Shown: one piece after another, positions 40,701 through 50,343 of the stretch | Position numbering within the stretch: the first letter of the stretch is position 1 | Layout of the letters: every line of letters begins with the position of its first letter | Assembly (NCBI RefSeq): GCF_016584105.1 | Contig: NZ_NRSM01000003.1 | Span: forward strand, 117,623-181,622 | Source: Ectothiorhodospira shaposhnikovii | Lineage (GTDB): Bacteria; Pseudomonadota; Gammaproteobacteria; Ectothiorhodospirales; Ectothiorhodospiraceae | Reading direction: 5' to 3' | DNA length: 64,000 bases | Position numbers and translations under genes: made by a program | The notes under the pieces: generated by a model | Seen by the model: the letters and a program-made list of their open reading frames with translations, nothing else | Database searches by the model: none | Told to the model about the DNA's origin: nothing

Positions 40701-41325
40701 AGCGTGTTTCGCTTCGGTGAAGTTCGTCATGGGCCTGGGTGATCTCCCTTTCATGACGAATATGTTCCGTCAGATCGACCACGGCACAGACGTATTCATG
40801 GTTGTTGCCGTCCCTGCCGGGGAGTCGGGCGACATGCAGTTCCGCCTCGAAAATATCTCCTTGGGAACGATTGAAGCGGATTGTTTCGAGGCGATGATGG
40901 CCTTTTTCTTCAGCCCGCAGCAGGGCCTGATGCAGTCGCGTTTCTTCTTCCCTGGGAATCAGTCTGCGAATGAAATGACGACGCTGATGGCTGGTTTTGC
41001 AACCGAGCAGTTGGTGGGCCTGGTCATTGGAATCGAGAATAAGGCCGTGACGATCCACCACCAGTGCGGCAATGGGAATGCCGGCGAAAAAGGCGGTATA
41101 TCGGTCCAGGGCCCGTTGGGTGCCGAGCTGCGCCTCTCTGAGTTCCGTATTCTGGATCTCCAGTTCGGCCTGATAGATCCTGAGTTTCTGCGTCACTTCG
41201 GCGAGATTGATTTCGCCTTGTTCCAGTAGGTGCTCGGCCAGATCAAACTCACCTCTGCGCAGCGCCTCTTGGGCCTGTTCTCGGATGAGTCTGAGTTGTT
41301 CCGGGGATTGATCGTCTCTGGCCAT
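37762..41325 (-). CDS. PAS/GAF-GGDEF-EAL cyclic-di-GMP signalling protein
   Basis: A 1187-residue sensor with PAS domains in the first 330 residues (LILDSNDQAHQLLG, WDYWISEDGDYQYVSPG), a GAF-like segment (about 345-500), two more PAS/PAC domains (about 510-770), GGDEF and EAL. The cyclase motif is intact (LARLGGDEF) and so is the phosphodiesterase motif (GVEALVRW), with the downstream DDFGIGYSCLSYLKRLP. It may be bifunctional or have one dominant activity. No transmembrane segment is seen, so it is probably cytosolic. Confidence 0.94.
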   Translation of the reverse strand: MARDDQSPEQLRLIREQAQEALRRGEFDLAEHLLEQGEINLAEVTQKLRIYQAELEIQNTELREAQLGTQRALDRYTAFFAGIPIAALVVDRHGLILDSNDQAHQLLGCKTSHQRRHFIRRLIPREEETRLHQALLRAEEKGHHRLETIRFNRSQGDIFEAELHVARLPGRDGNNHEYVCAVVDLTEHIRHEREITQAHDELHRSETRYRILADYSPVWDYWISEDGDYQYVSPGCLQISGHEPDAFMNDPGLMERILIPSDVGFWAAHQEEIRSSQGPLPHRCLEFRIQHANGETRWIEHECQPVIDENGHYQGRRGVNRDITERKRAELQVAQISMLYATLSAVNQAIVRIEDEQLLLDNLARIAVDYGRFNACVISLCPEPGMPPVPKSFNGLTPQQCRHMPLMEAWQAINRQPYVYAHRDDPDAPPQWKAWARRNGIHTFGHYPLMRESHLVGIASFMSDKAESYTPQIDRLVQDITEDFSYALQHLALEQKRQATEAALQESESRYRSLFENRHSVMLLINPDDGRIVDANPGACLFYGRTRETLKKMYLEEITSGGFQHTRQHLDHIIREGQELFRAVHQLANGDIRQVEIYTGMIQVKGQDLLHAVVHDITDRIRNEERLRLADRVFQAAAEGIMVTDVHQCIVAVNPAFTEITGYSRDDAIGKTPSLLKSGQQDESFYKNLMSQLQSSGYWRGEIWNRRKDGSIYPEWLTISAVRDDQGLITHYVGVFSDISQIKEAQRQLEFMAHFDPLTGLANRALFKDRLTHSLRRIQRHGSSLALLFIDLDRFKTINDTLGHSLGDRLLQTVAKRMTDNVRASDTLARLGGDEFVLLLENDASMENIQSLCQKILGVLKNPIRLDEHEVVVTASIGIALYPDDGRDADTLLKHADLAMYHAKSEGRNDYHFFAPNLSEGVLERLKLEAALRRASSNDELILHYQPQIDLDSRNLVGVEALVRWHHPDLGLTSPSDFIPLAEDIGIIGEIGNWVLREACRQMNRWYREGISIPQVSVNLSVQQLERGNLVAQVRQALIDFTLPAECLELEVTESLIMHAPERTLTVLKELKSMGVKLAVDDFGIGYSCLSYLKRLPLDRIKIDQSFVRDVGHDSNDETIVRAIIGLGKSLGLETVAEGIEEDRQLRFLLQEGCMAGQGYLFSMPLPAESISARWQQWVTVPENGNI

Positions 41326-41778
41326 CGGCTGGATAGTGTATTGGACTTGTGGGAAATCCCGCGTTAGGCGCCAGCAGACATCGCGGTGGTCCTGTTGCGT
41401 GCTGCAATCATGGGGCCAGCCATGGCATCATACCCCACGGACCATCGGCTTTCCTCAAGATTAAGGATGTCCTGAACAGCATCCCCCTGCGAAACACGGG
41501 AATCCGGGGTGGCGTGCAACAAGGCCTGGCTCGTTACTGATGTCATTCCCGCGAACGCGGGAATCCAGTAATAGACTGGAATTTCTGGATGCCCGGCACT
41601 CGCGTGCGTGACGACAGTGGGCTTGTTCGGTGTTTCGTTGCAGAGGGCAAAACCGCCGCCTATCGTGGTGAGCCGGCTCTCTCCTCAGCGGGACGAGGAC
41701 TTCTTTCCCTGGAGCAGGTCTGTCAACGGTTCACTATGGTGTAACCTTGTGACACGTTTTCAAGACGGGCCATCATCC
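41326..41778. other. 453-base intergenic region without a supportable gene
   Basis: It lies between the start of the PAS-GGDEF-EAL gene and the flavin reductase gene. It contains the REP-like palindrome at 41542-41568 and nearby partial copies (CGGGAATCCGG near 41498; CCAGTAATAGACTGG directly after the palindrome). Open frames here are short and without recognisable motifs. Confidence 0.7.
41542..41568 (+). repeat. REP-like palindrome, copy 1
   Basis: A 27-base element with ATTCCCGCG and CGCGGGAAT arms around AA, flanked by GTC and CCAG. It matches the reverse complement of 51978-52004 except for one base in the loop region. Such elements occur in many copies in intergenic DNA of proteobacteria. 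Confidence 0.8.
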
Positions 41779-42297
41779 ATGACGCTTTCCTGCTCAAATT
41801 CCTGTGCCCCGATGCCGGTTTCGGATGACAGGTTGTTCCGGGATGCTCTGGGGCGTTTTGCTACCGGCATCACCGTGATCACCTGCCGGGATCCCCAGAC
41901 CGATCAGCCCCAGGGATTTACCGCGAACTCCTTCAGCTCGCTTTCCCTTGATCCGCCCCTGGTGTTGTTCAGCCTGCGCAAGCAGGCCCAATGCCTGCCG
42001 GCCTTTCTCGGCAGCGAAGCCTTTGCAGTCAATATCCTGGCTGAAGATCAGGTCGACCTCTCTGCCCGGTTTGCCTCCAGTGATCCCGGCCGCTGGGAGG
42101 GCCTTGAGCATCAGACTTGGTCCACGGGTGCCCCGATTCTTCCGGATATGCTGGCAAGTTTTGAGTGTCGCACGGTATCCACCCATGAAGGGGGCGACCA
42201 TGTGATCTTCATCGGCCAGGTGCTGGCGCTGTCAATGCCCCGTGAGGCCCCCCCACTGCTGTATTTTCGGGGTGCCTATCACGGAGTGAAGCCTTGA
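41779..42297 (+). CDS. Flavin reductase-like FMN-binding protein
   Basis: About 172 residues from the ATG at 41779 (161 from 41812; neither start has a clear ribosome-binding site). The fold signatures FRDALGRFATGITVITCRDP, GFTANSFSSLSLDPPLVLFSL and FAVNILAEDQ identify the flavin reductase split-barrel family. These enzymes reduce FMN with NAD(P)H or serve as flavin partners of two-component monooxygenases; no oxygenase gene is adjacent. The GTG start of the Crp/Fnr gene abuts its stop codon. Confidence 0.88.
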   Translation: MTLSCSNSCAPMPVSDDRLFRDALGRFATGITVITCRDPQTDQPQGFTANSFSSLSLDPPLVLFSLRKQAQCLPAFLGSEAFAVNILAEDQVDLSARFASSDPGRWEGLEHQTWSTGAPILPDMLASFECRTVSTHEGGDHVIFIGQVLALSMPREAPPLLYFRGAYHGVKP

Positions 42298-43011
42298 GTG
42301 AATGCGGGGGGTGTCCCGCCGGAGTCTGCCGAACCCATGATTCATGCCGGAGAATTGCAGCGCCTGCCGTTATTTGAGCCACTGACGGACGCACAACTGG
42401 AGCGTGTTCGCAACGCCTCCAGGGAACGATCCTGCATCGCGGGTGAATCGCTCTTCGCCCAGGGTGACGAGGCAGGCAGTTTCTTCATGGTCAGGCAGGG
42501 CGCCATCAAACTCTTTCTGCTTTCCCGCGAGGGAGACGAGAAAGTCGTGGAGGTGATCCAGGCAGGGCAGCTGTTTGCAGAGGCCGTCATGTTCATGGAG
42601 CAGCGACGGTACCCGGTGAATGCTTCGGCCCTTACGGACACGGAGCTGGTGATATTTGATCACGATACCTTTTTGTCCCTGTTGTCGGAGACACCCGATC
42701 TGGCCCTGAAAATGCTGGGCAGTCTCAGCCGGCGGATACATGGTCTGCTCAGCCATATTGATGAACTCACCCTCCATAATGCCACTTACCGGCTGGTGGC
42801 CTATCTTCTGTCCCAGTCCGGGGGGGAGGCTGGTGAGATTCGTCTGAATCTGCCCAAGCAGATCATCGCTTCGCGCCTGTCCATGAAGCCCGAAACCCTT
42901 TCACGCATCCTGGCCCGACTTCGGGCCCAGGCGCTGGTAGAGGTATCCGGCGATACGCTGCTGCTCAGGGACAAGTCCGGTCTTCGCCGGCTGTTAGGTC
43001 AGGGGGACTGA
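42298..43011 (+). CDS. Crp/Fnr-family transcriptional regulator, Dnr-like
   Basis: A 237-residue regulator with an N-terminal cyclic-nucleotide-binding fold (LFAQGDEAGSFFMVRQGAIKLFLL), a long dimer helix and a C-terminal winged helix (IIASRLSMKPETLSRILARLR). The recognition helix has the E-x-SR pattern of FNR-type proteins. The FNR cysteine set is absent, since only one Cys is seen, so it is not an oxygen-sensing Fe-S FNR; a Dnr-like nitric oxide/haem sensor is possible. The GTG at 42298 abuts the upstream stop; the ATG at 42337 is an alternative. Confidence 0.87.
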   Translation: MNAGGVPPESAEPMIHAGELQRLPLFEPLTDAQLERVRNASRERSCIAGESLFAQGDEAGSFFMVRQGAIKLFLLSREGDEKVVEVIQAGQLFAEAVMFMEQRRYPVNASALTDTELVIFDHDTFLSLLSETPDLALKMLGSLSRRIHGLLSHIDELTLHNATYRLVAYLLSQSGGEAGEIRLNLPKQIIASRLSMKPETLSRILARLRAQALVEVSGDTLLLRDKSGLRRLLGQGD

Positions 43012-43051
43012 GGGTTTGGGAATGTCTCTACGGTATTTATTGGTCTGATCA

Positions 43052-44137
43052 ATGATGAGACGTCGATTTAATCCTTTGATCTTTGTGTTGTTACTGGCGG
43101 GTGTTTTGGGGCCGCTCATCGGCTGGATTGTCTGGACCGAACACCATCCGGATCTGGAGCGGGAATTCCGCATGACCGTCCAGGAACGGCTGGAAATCTG
43201 GTTCCCCGAGGCCATGTCACTGCCGCCGGAACTGGTGGGTTTCCTTCCCCGGGATGGCAGTGAGGGCGATGGTCCCCCCGATGTGGTGCTGATTCATGGC
43301 CTGGATGAACCGGGGGGGATCTGGGATGAACTCGTGCCCAGGCTGGGGGATGCCGGTCTGGTCTCATGGGAATTTCGTTACCCCAACGATCAGGCCATCG
43401 ACCTGAGCGCGGATCTGCTGGCGGAGCGTTGGGAGGCTCTCGATCCGGGCCGGTCGGTGGTGCTTATCGGTCACAGCATGGGGGGGCTGGTCATCCGCGA
43501 TTTTGTCACCCGTTGGCGACATCCCGTGGAGTCCGGGGCAGCGGTTTCCGGCCCTTCAGTGGCGGGCGTCATCCTGGTGGCAACACCCAGCCAGGGCTCG
43601 GAATGGGCCCGGTTGCGGGCCTGGCTTGAGGTGCGCGAATGGCTGGCGGATATTCCGGAGGGGCGTTTTTCACTTTGGGCAGGCTTGCGTGACGGCACCG
43701 GCGTGGCCAAGATCGACCTGCGACCAGGCAGTGAATTCCTGCGGGACTTGAACCGGAGGTCCTGGCCTGCCGACGTGCCGGTGTTCGTGATCGGCGGCCA
43801 ACTCACCGAGCCCACACCCACGATCCGCGCCAGTCTGGATGCCCTGTCCGAGGAACTGGAGATTGATGATCTGGCCGTCCGGGTCGAGGCCTGGTGGTCG
43901 TCCACCGGTGAGTCCCTGGGAGATGGTGTCGTACCGGTCTCATCCCTGGCCTTTGACGGCGCGCCGGAGCCGGTGATCGTTCCCGCCTCCCATCGAGGCC
44001 TGCTGGTGCGTATGCCCCTTGCCGAGCAGGAGCCGCCGGCAATCTCCCTGATAGTCGGGTGGCTTCGAGACTGGACCGGCGAGCACGAAGGCGAACAATC
44101 ATCACAAGGCAAGGCCAGGATGCCTGATCTCCATTGA
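43052..44137 (+). CDS. Membrane-anchored alpha/beta hydrolase (lipase-like)
   Basis: A 361-residue alpha/beta-hydrolase. The N-terminus has one hydrophobic anchor (PLIFVLLLAGVLGPLIGWIVW). The lipase signature is VVLIGHSMGGLVIRDF with nucleophile Ser in GHSMGG, after the oxyanion segment VVLIHGLDEPGG. A candidate catalytic Asp lies in ESLGDGVVPV and a His in VPASHRGLL. The substrate is unknown. It is followed after 12 bases by the lactate dehydrogenase gene. Confidence 0.85.
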   Translation: MMRRRFNPLIFVLLLAGVLGPLIGWIVWTEHHPDLEREFRMTVQERLEIWFPEAMSLPPELVGFLPRDGSEGDGPPDVVLIHGLDEPGGIWDELVPRLGDAGLVSWEFRYPNDQAIDLSADLLAERWEALDPGRSVVLIGHSMGGLVIRDFVTRWRHPVESGAAVSGPSVAGVILVATPSQGSEWARLRAWLEVREWLADIPEGRFSLWAGLRDGTGVAKIDLRPGSEFLRDLNRRSWPADVPVFVIGGQLTEPTPTIRASLDALSEELEIDDLAVRVEAWWSSTGESLGDGVVPVSSLAFDGAPEPVIVPASHRGLLVRMPLAEQEPPAISLIVGWLRDWTGEHEGEQSSQGKARMPDLH

Positions 44138-44149
44138 GGAAAAGTTCCC

Positions 44150-45319
44150 ATGCCCGTTATCACCCATATTGAAGATCTGCGCCGGATGCATGAGCGCCGT
44201 GTTCCCAGGATGTTCTATGACTATGTGGAGTCGGGCAGTTGGACTGAACAGACCTTCCGCGAAAATATCACCGATTTTTCCCATATCCACCTGCGTCAGC
44301 GGGTGGCGGTCGACATGTCCGGGCGCAGCACAAGGTCACGGATGATCGGCGAAGAGGTGGCCATGCCGGTGGCGCTGGCCCCGGTGGGCCTGACGGGCAT
44401 GCAATCGGCGGATGGCGAAATCAAGGCGGCCCGCGCAGCCGAGGCATTCGGCGTGCCCTTCACGCTGTCCACCATGTCCATCTGCTCGATCGAGGACGTG
44501 GCGGAGCACACCACCCGGCCCTTTTGGTTTCAGGTTTACACACTCAAGGATGATGATTTCATGGCCCGGTTGTTTGAGCGCGCCCGTACCGCCCGATGTT
44601 CGGCCATTGTGGTCACGGTGGATCTGCAGGTGCTGGGGCAACGGCACAAGGATCTGAAGAATGGCCTGTCCGCGCCGCCTAAGCTGACGCCCAAATCCAT
44701 TGCCAATCTGATGACGAAAATCCCCTGGGGGCTGGAAATGCTCGGCACCAGGCGCCGCTTCTTCGGCAACATCGTGGGCCATGCCAAAGGCGTGACGGAC
44801 CCTTCCTCTCTCTCCACCTGGACGGCGGAGGCATTTGACGTGTCCCTTGACTGGAAACGCATCGCCCGGTTCAAGGAGATGTGGGGCGGCAAGATGATCA
44901 TCAAGGGCATCATGGAACCGGAAGATGCCCGTCGCGCGGTGGACGTGGGGGCGGACGCGATCGTCGTCTCGAACCATGGGGGACGCCAGCTGGATGGAGC
45001 GGTCAGCTCGATCCGCATGCTGCCCTCGATTCTGGATGCCGTGGGTGATCAGGTTGAGGTCCATCTCGATGGAGGCATCCGCTCGGGGCAGGACGTTCTC
45101 AAGGCCCTGGCACTGGGGGCAAAGGGCACCTATATCGGGCGGGCCTACAACTACGGGCTGGGCGCCATGGGGGAGCAGGGCGTGACCAGGGTCCTTGAGA
45201 TCCTTCACAAGGAACTGGACGTCACCATGGCGCTCTGCGGCGAGACCGATGTGAGCCGGCTGGGCCCCCATAACCTGTATGTGCCCCAGGGGTTCGGAGA
45301 TCCGACGGTCCCGCTGTAA
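44150..45319 (+). CDS. lldD: FMN-dependent alpha-hydroxy acid dehydrogenase (L-lactate dehydrogenase, LldD-type)
   Basis: A 389-residue enzyme that oxidises L-lactate or a similar 2-hydroxy acid and feeds electrons to the respiratory chain. The N-terminus MFYDYVESGSWTEQTFREN is typical. The FMN/active-site motif SNHGGRQLDGA with the catalytic His is intact, followed by VHLDGGIRSGQDVLKALALGA. The substrate could also be glycolate or mandelate; family members of this length are mostly annotated as lactate dehydrogenases. A terminator follows 75 bases downstream. Confidence 0.9.
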   Translation: MPVITHIEDLRRMHERRVPRMFYDYVESGSWTEQTFRENITDFSHIHLRQRVAVDMSGRSTRSRMIGEEVAMPVALAPVGLTGMQSADGEIKAARAAEAFGVPFTLSTMSICSIEDVAEHTTRPFWFQVYTLKDDDFMARLFERARTARCSAIVVTVDLQVLGQRHKDLKNGLSAPPKLTPKSIANLMTKIPWGLEMLGTRRRFFGNIVGHAKGVTDPSSLSTWTAEAFDVSLDWKRIARFKEMWGGKMIIKGIMEPEDARRAVDVGADAIVVSNHGGRQLDGAVSSIRMLPSILDAVGDQVEVHLDGGIRSGQDVLKALALGAKGTYIGRAYNYGLGAMGEQGVTRVLEILHKELDVTMALCGETDVSRLGPHNLYVPQGFGDPTVPL

Positions 45320-45393
45320 TCCTGTGTGGTTGAACACGCACGTCTCACGCTCCGGGGCGGGCGTGGGTTGAGACGGAGGGGAAACAGAATAAA

Positions 45394-45425
45394 AAAAGCC
45401 CAGACGAATGTCTGGGCTTTTCTTT
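45394..45425. terminator. Bidirectional terminator between lldD and tRNA-Asn
   Basis: AAAAGCCCAGAC (45394-45405), loop GAAT and GTCTGGGCTTTT (45410-45421), with A-rich and T-rich flanks. It serves the convergent lldD and tRNA-Asn genes. Confidence 0.9.
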
Positions 45426-45429
45426 TGCC

Positions 45430-45505
45430 TGGCTCCCCGGGACGGGCTCGAACCGCCGACCTAGTGATTAACAGTCACCCGCTCTACCGACTGAGCTACC
45501 GGGGA
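45430..45505 (-). tRNA. tRNA-Asn (anticodon GTT)
   Basis: 76 bases with an encoded CCA, read on the minus strand. Acceptor arms are TCCCCGG and CCGGGGA, the D-arm is TAGCTCAGTCGGTAGAGC, the anticodon loop is CTGTTAATC with anticodon GTT, and the T-loop is GGTTCGAGCCC. Confidence 0.97.
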
Positions 45506-45569
45506 ATTGCTTTGGAAGCCCGGCATAATACGTATCCCGCCGGGCTTCGTCAACACCTTCTATGAACTT

Positions 45570-46757
45570 TTATTCACCTTCCACCGCGCGGGCGATTCTT
45601 TCCACCGCCTGCTTCAGATTGTCCATGCTGGTGGCGAAGGAAATGCGCACGTGACCGTCGGCGCCGAAGGCGGAGCCGGGCACCAGGGCCACGCCCACCT
45701 TGTCCAGCAGGTACTCGGAGAACTTCACGTCGCTGTCCATGCCCAGCTTCTCCATCGCACCCTTGACGCTGGGGAAGGAGTAGAACGTGCCGTCGGAGGG
45801 CAGGCATTCCACGCCCGGGATGGCGTTCAGGGCCGCCACCAGGTAGTCATGACGCTGCTCGAAGGCCTTGCACATCTCACCCACGCAGCCCTGGTCGCCG
45901 TTGAGGGCGGCCTCGGCGGCCTCCTGGGCAATGGAGGTGGGGTTGGAGGTGCTCTGGGACTGGATCTTCTTCATGGCGGAGATCAGGGCCTTGGGGCCGC
46001 CGGCATAGCCGATACGCCAGCCGGTCATGGCATAGGCCTTGGAGACGCCGTTGAGCACGATGGTGCGGTCATACAGTGCCGGGCAGGCCATGAGGATGTT
46101 CACGAAGGGCACGCCCCGGAACATCATGTGCTCGTACATGTCGTCGGTGGCCACCAGCACATGGGGATGACGCAGCAGCACTTCGGCCAGGGCGGCCAGT
46201 TCCTCGCGGCTGTAGGCCACGCCGGTGGGGTTGGAGGGGCTGTTGATCACCACCAGGCGGGTGCGCGGGGTGATGGCGGCTTCCAGCTGCTCGGGGGTCA
46301 TCTTGAACCCCTGGGACTGATCGGCGGAAACGATCACCGGCTTGCCGTCGGCCAGCAGCACCATGTCCGGGTAGGAGACCCAGTAGGGCGCGGGGATGAT
46401 GACTTCGTCGCCTTCGTTCAGCAGTGCCTGGGCCAGGTTGAAGAAACTCTGCTTGCCGCCGCAGGAGACCAGGATCTGGTCGGGCTGGAAGTCATGCCCG
46501 TTGTCACGCTTGAACTTGTCGATGATGGCCTGCTTCAGGCCGGGGGTGCCGTCCACCGCGGTGTAGCGGGTCTTGTTGTTGCGGATGGCGGCAATGCCGG
46601 CTTCCTTGATGGGATCCGGCGTATGGAAATCGGGCTCGCCGGCACCCAGACCGATCACGTCGCGACCCTGGGCCCGCAGCTGGGCGGCAAGGGCGGTCAC
46701 GGCCAGGGTGGGGGAGGGCTTGATGCGCTGAACGCGGGAAGAGAGCTTGATGTCCAA
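45570..46757 (-). CDS. aspC: Class I pyridoxal-phosphate aminotransferase (aspartate aminotransferase type Ib)
   Basis: A PLP enzyme moving amino groups between aspartate (or prephenate/aromatic acids) and 2-oxoglutarate. From the TTG at 46757 (LDIKLSSRVQRIKPSPTLAV) it is 395 residues, the family length. No ATG lies at the conserved N-terminus, and the frame further upstream shows no conservation. Visible motifs are GLGAGEPDF, NSPSNPTGVAYS, the PLP-lysine region NGVSKAYAMTGWRIG and RISFATSM near the end. It is divergent from uvrB. Confidence 0.92.
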   Translation of the reverse strand: MDIKLSSRVQRIKPSPTLAVTALAAQLRAQGRDVIGLGAGEPDFHTPDPIKEAGIAAIRNNKTRYTAVDGTPGLKQAIIDKFKRDNGHDFQPDQILVSCGGKQSFFNLAQALLNEGDEVIIPAPYWVSYPDMVLLADGKPVIVSADQSQGFKMTPEQLEAAITPRTRLVVINSPSNPTGVAYSREELAALAEVLLRHPHVLVATDDMYEHMMFRGVPFVNILMACPALYDRTIVLNGVSKAYAMTGWRIGYAGGPKALISAMKKIQSQSTSNPTSIAQEAAEAALNGDQGCVGEMCKAFEQRHDYLVAALNAIPGVECLPSDGTFYSFPSVKGAMEKLGMDSDVKFSEYLLDKVGVALVPGSAFGADGHVRISFATSMDNLKQAVERIARAVEGE

Positions 46758-46891
46758 GGCGATGTCCAGGGAATGCGTGTGTGGATGGGGTTCTGCGTGT
46801 GCACACCCGGCGGGGGTGCAAGGGCGCGTACAGGAAAGACGCGCCGAGTCAAGGTAGGATGATACTGAAACCAGGTGGATAAAATAAGCCC

Positions 46892-48910
46892 ATGGACTCA
46901 TGTTTCCAGCTCAAGACCTCATACACCCCGGCCGGCGACCAGCCTGCCGCCATCGCGCAGTTGCTCGACGGTCTGGATGCTGGGCTGGCCCACCAGACCC
47001 TGCTGGGGGTGACCGGTTCCGGCAAGACCTTCACCATTGCCAACGTCATCCAGCGCGCCCAGCGCCCGGCCATCATCCTGGCCCCGAACAAGACCCTGGC
47101 GGCCCAGCTCTACGGAGAGATGAAGGAGTTCTTCCCGGACAACGCAGTGGAGTATTTCGTCTCGTACTATGACTACTATCAGCCGGAGGCCTATGTCCCG
47201 TCTTCGGACACCTTCATCGAGAAGGACTCCGCCATCAACGATCACATCGAGCAGATGCGCCTGTCCGCCACCCGCGCCCTGCTGGAGCGGCGGGATGCCA
47301 TCATCGTTGCCAGCGTGTCCGCCATCTACGGTCTGGGGGACCCCCGGGCCTACCTGCAGATGGTGCTGCACCTCAAGCGCGGCGATGTCATCGACCAGCG
47401 CCTGATCCTGCGCCGGTTGGCGGAACTGCAGTACACCCGCAATGATCTGGACCTCAAGCGAGGCACCTACCGGGTGCGGGGCGAGGTCATCGACATCCAC
47501 CCGGCGGAGTCGGACCGGGAAGCGGTGCGCATCGAACTCTTCGACGAGGAGATCGAGCAGCTCTCCTACTTTGATCCCCTCACCGGGGAAGTGCTGCGCC
47601 GGGTGCCGCGCCTGACCATCTACCCCAAGACCCATTACGCCACCCCCCGGGAGACACTGCTGGCGGCCATCGAACAGATCAAGGACGAACTGCGGGATCG
47701 CCTGGAGGTGCTGCGCCGGGCGGATCAACTGGTGGAGGCCCAGCGCCTGGAACAGCGTACCCGGTTCGATCTGGAGATGATGCTGGAGCTGGGCTACTGT
47801 TCGGGGATCGAGAACTACTCCCGTTACCTGTCCGGGCGCAACGCCGGTGAACCGCCCCCCTGTTTCTTCGACTACCTGCCCGATGACGCCATCCTGGTCA
47901 TCGACGAGAGTCACGTCACCGTGCCCCAGCTGGGGGCCATGTACAAGGGGGACCGGTCCCGCAAGGAGACCCTGGTGCAATACGGCTTCCGGTTGCCGTC
48001 CGCCCTGGACAACCGGCCGTTACGCTTTGAGGAGTTCGAGGCCCTGTCGCCCCAGACCCTTTTCGTCTCCGCCACGCCCGGCCCCTATGAACAGGGGAAG
48101 GCCGGTCAGGTGGTGGAGCAGGTGGTGCGTCCCACCGGACTGGTGGACCCGGAGGTGGAGGTGCGACCCGCCTCGACCCAGGTGGATGACGTGCTGTCCG
48201 AGATTCGTCTGCGGGTGAAGGCCAACGAGCGGGTTCTGATCACCACCCTGACCAAGCGCATGGCCGAGGACCTCACCGATTATCTGGGTGAACACGGGGT
48301 TCGGGTACGCTACCTGCACTCGGACATTGACACCGTGGAGCGGGTGGAGATCATACGCGATCTGCGTCTGGGAGAATTCGACGTGCTGGTGGGTATCAAC
48401 CTGTTGCGGGAGGGGCTGGACATGCCGGAGGTATCCCTGGTGGCGATCCTGGATGCGGACAAGGAAGGCTTCCTGCGTTCGGAGCGTTCCCTGATCCAGA
48501 CCATCGGCCGGGCGGCCCGCAATCTCAACGGCAAGGCCATCCTGTATGCGGACACCATCACCGGCTCCATGCGTCGGGCCATGGACGAGACGACTCGCCG
48601 CCGGGACAAGCAGATCGCCCACAATCAGGCCCATGGCATCACCCCCAGGGGGGTGCAAAAGCGCATCGCCGATATCATGGAAGGGGCCTATGCCGGCAGT
48701 GCCATGGCCACGCCGAAACGCCATGCCAGGGTGGCCGAGGAGGAGGCACGCTACGGACGACTGTCGCCCCGGGACACGCTCAAGGAGATCAGTCGCCTGG
48801 AGGCACGCATGCTTGAGCATGCCCGTAATCTGGAATTTGAAGAAGCGGCCCGCCTGCGGGACGAAGTCGCGCGTCTGCGCGAGGGGATGTTGGGGGTGGT
48901 GGAATCATGA
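46892..48910 (+). CDS. uvrB: Excinuclease ABC subunit B
   Basis: UvrB is the damage-verifying helicase of nucleotide excision repair. The protein is 672 residues. Walker A is [12 protein letters not shown], the beta-hairpin region contains [16 protein letters not shown]-like IDESH and the SF2 motif QTIGRAARN follow, and the C-terminal UvrC-binding UVR motif ([13 protein letters not shown]) is intact. It overlaps the L,D-transpeptidase gene by four bases (ATGA). Confidence 0.97.
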   Translation: MDSCFQLKTSYTPAGDQPAAIAQLLDGLDAGLAHQTLLGVTGSGKTFTIANVIQRAQRPAIILAPNKTLAAQLYGEMKEFFPDNAVEYFVSYYDYYQPEAYVPSSDTFIEKDSAINDHIEQMRLSATRALLERRDAIIVASVSAIYGLGDPRAYLQMVLHLKRGDVIDQRLILRRLAELQYTRNDLDLKRGTYRVRGEVIDIHPAESDREAVRIELFDEEIEQLSYFDPLTGEVLRRVPRLTIYPKTHYATPRETLLAAIEQIKDELRDRLEVLRRADQLVEAQRLEQRTRFDLEMMLELGYCSGIENYSRYLSGRNAGEPPPCFFDYLPDDAILVIDESHVTVPQLGAMYKGDRSRKETLVQYGFRLPSALDNRPLRFEEFEALSPQTLFVSATPGPYEQGKAGQVVEQVVRPTGLVDPEVEVRPASTQVDDVLSEIRLRVKANERVLITTLTKRMAEDLTDYLGEHGVRVRYLHSDIDTVERVEIIRDLRLGEFDVLVGINLLREGLDMPEVSLVAILDADKEGFLRSERSLIQTIGRAARNLNGKAILYADTITGSMRRAMDETTRRRDKQIAHNQAHGITPRGVQKRIADIMEGAYAGSAMATPKRHARVAEEEARYGRLSPRDTLKEISRLEARMLEHARNLEFEEAARLRDEVARLREGMLGVVES

Positions 48911-50121
48911 AGCCCAGAAGCTTGTCTGCCCTGACCCTGCTGGGGGCATGGGCATGGAGTCTTTCCGCCGGTCTGGGGGCAACGACCCTGTCGCTGCAAC
49001 CGGGCTCGGATCTGGTGGGTGAGTTGCGGCATGTGGAGGCCCGTCATGAACACACCCTGATTGATATTGCCCGCAGTCATCAGGTGGGGTTCGAGGCCAT
49101 CCGCAATGCCAATCCGGACCTCAACACCTGGATTCCCGGCGAAGGGGCCAGGGTATTGCTGCCGCTGCAGTTCGTGCTGCCGGAGGCGCCGCGTCGGGAT
49201 ATCGTCATCAACTTGCCGGAGATGCGGCTTTACTATTTTGCCGCCGACGGCAAGCAGGTGATGTCCTATCCCGTCAGCATCGGGCGCATGGATTGGAACA
49301 CCCCCCTGGGCACGCTGAAGATCACCGAAAAGCGTGAAAATCCCACCTGGACCCCCCCCCAATCGGTGCGGGAGTCCTACGCGGCCCAGGGCAAGAGCCT
49401 GCCGGCGGTGGTGCCGCCGGGACCGGACAACCCCATGGGTGAGTTCGCCATGCGGCTGAGCCGCCCCAGTTACCTGATCCATGGCACCAACTGGTCCACC
49501 GGCATCGGCATGCGGGCCACCCATGGCTGCATCCGCATGGACAATAACGACATCCGCACCCTCTATGGCCGGGTGCCGGTGGGGACATCCGTCAATATTG
49601 TCAATCAGCCCTTCAAGGCCGGCTGGAAGGGGGATGTCCTGTATCTGGAGGCCCACCCGCCCCTGGAAGAGTTCAAGGCGGATCACAGCATCACTCCGGC
49701 GATCCAGCGCATCATGGCGGTGGTGGGGGAGACGCCTGCCCGGGTGGACTGGACACGGGTGCGTGAGGTGGCCGAGGCCGCCACCGGCGTACCCCAGCCC
49801 GTGGGCTACCGGGGGGAACTGACGGCCCTGCCGGAGCTGCGTCTGGGGCAGCGTCCCGCAATGGCGGCGGTGTCGGAAGCCGCCGGCGACTGGTTCGTGC
49901 AGATGGGCAGTTTCAGCGAGGTGGACCGCGCCCGGATGCTGAGCGCCAGGCTGGAGCAGGAGGGCTTTCCCGTCAATGTCTCCCAGTTCAGCAAGGGCGA
50001 GCGACCGATGTACCGCGTATTACTGGGGCCGGTGCAGGACCGGGCTTCCGCCACCGAACTGGGCGAGCAGGTGGCCCGCCGGATGCTGATCGAAGGGATG
50101 GTGATACAGTTGCCGCACTAG
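48907..50121 (+). CDS. Secreted L,D-transpeptidase with LysM and SPOR-type domains
   Basis: A 404-residue periplasmic enzyme with a signal peptide ([20 protein letters not shown]). A LysM-like segment (about 38-85, [24 protein letters not shown]) is followed by a YkuD catalytic domain (about 95-240) with the nucleophile Cys in [12 protein letters not shown]. The last 80 residues form a SPOR-like peptidoglycan-binding domain ([21 protein letters not shown]). It may attach lipoprotein to peptidoglycan or make 3-3 crosslinks; the SPOR domain suggests action at division sites. Cotranscribed with uvrB. Confidence 0.92.
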   Translation: MKPRSLSALTLLGAWAWSLSAGLGATTLSLQPGSDLVGELRHVEARHEHTLIDIARSHQVGFEAIRNANPDLNTWIPGEGARVLLPLQFVLPEAPRRDIVINLPEMRLYYFAADGKQVMSYPVSIGRMDWNTPLGTLKITEKRENPTWTPPQSVRESYAAQGKSLPAVVPPGPDNPMGEFAMRLSRPSYLIHGTNWSTGIGMRATHGCIRMDNNDIRTLYGRVPVGTSVNIVNQPFKAGWKGDVLYLEAHPPLEEFKADHSITPAIQRIMAVVGETPARVDWTRVREVAEAATGVPQPVGYRGELTALPELRLGQRPAMAAVSEAAGDWFVQMGSFSEVDRARMLSARLEQEGFPVNVSQFSKGERPMYRVLLGPVQDRASATELGEQVARRMLIEGMVIQLPH

Positions 50122-50343
50122 TCGTTCCATCAAGTCCACCTTCGCGATGCCGCTAACTCCCATGCATCCTGATGGCGATGCGTCCGCGATGATAAATAGG
50201 GGGCTGCACCAAGGCCACTCGCCCCTTGTTGACGGGGAATGAGGGGAACCCGGGTCTTTTCGCGTGAAATCAGGCGGAAGCTTGTTTCTGCCTGTTCGTT
50301 ATCCTTGCCCGTTCAGGCGCCACCCAACCGACGGAAGTCTGTC

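Noticed and set aside
42298..43011. Classical FNR oxygen sensor
   Set aside because: Only one cysteine is present, so the four-Cys [4Fe-4S] site of FNR is absent.
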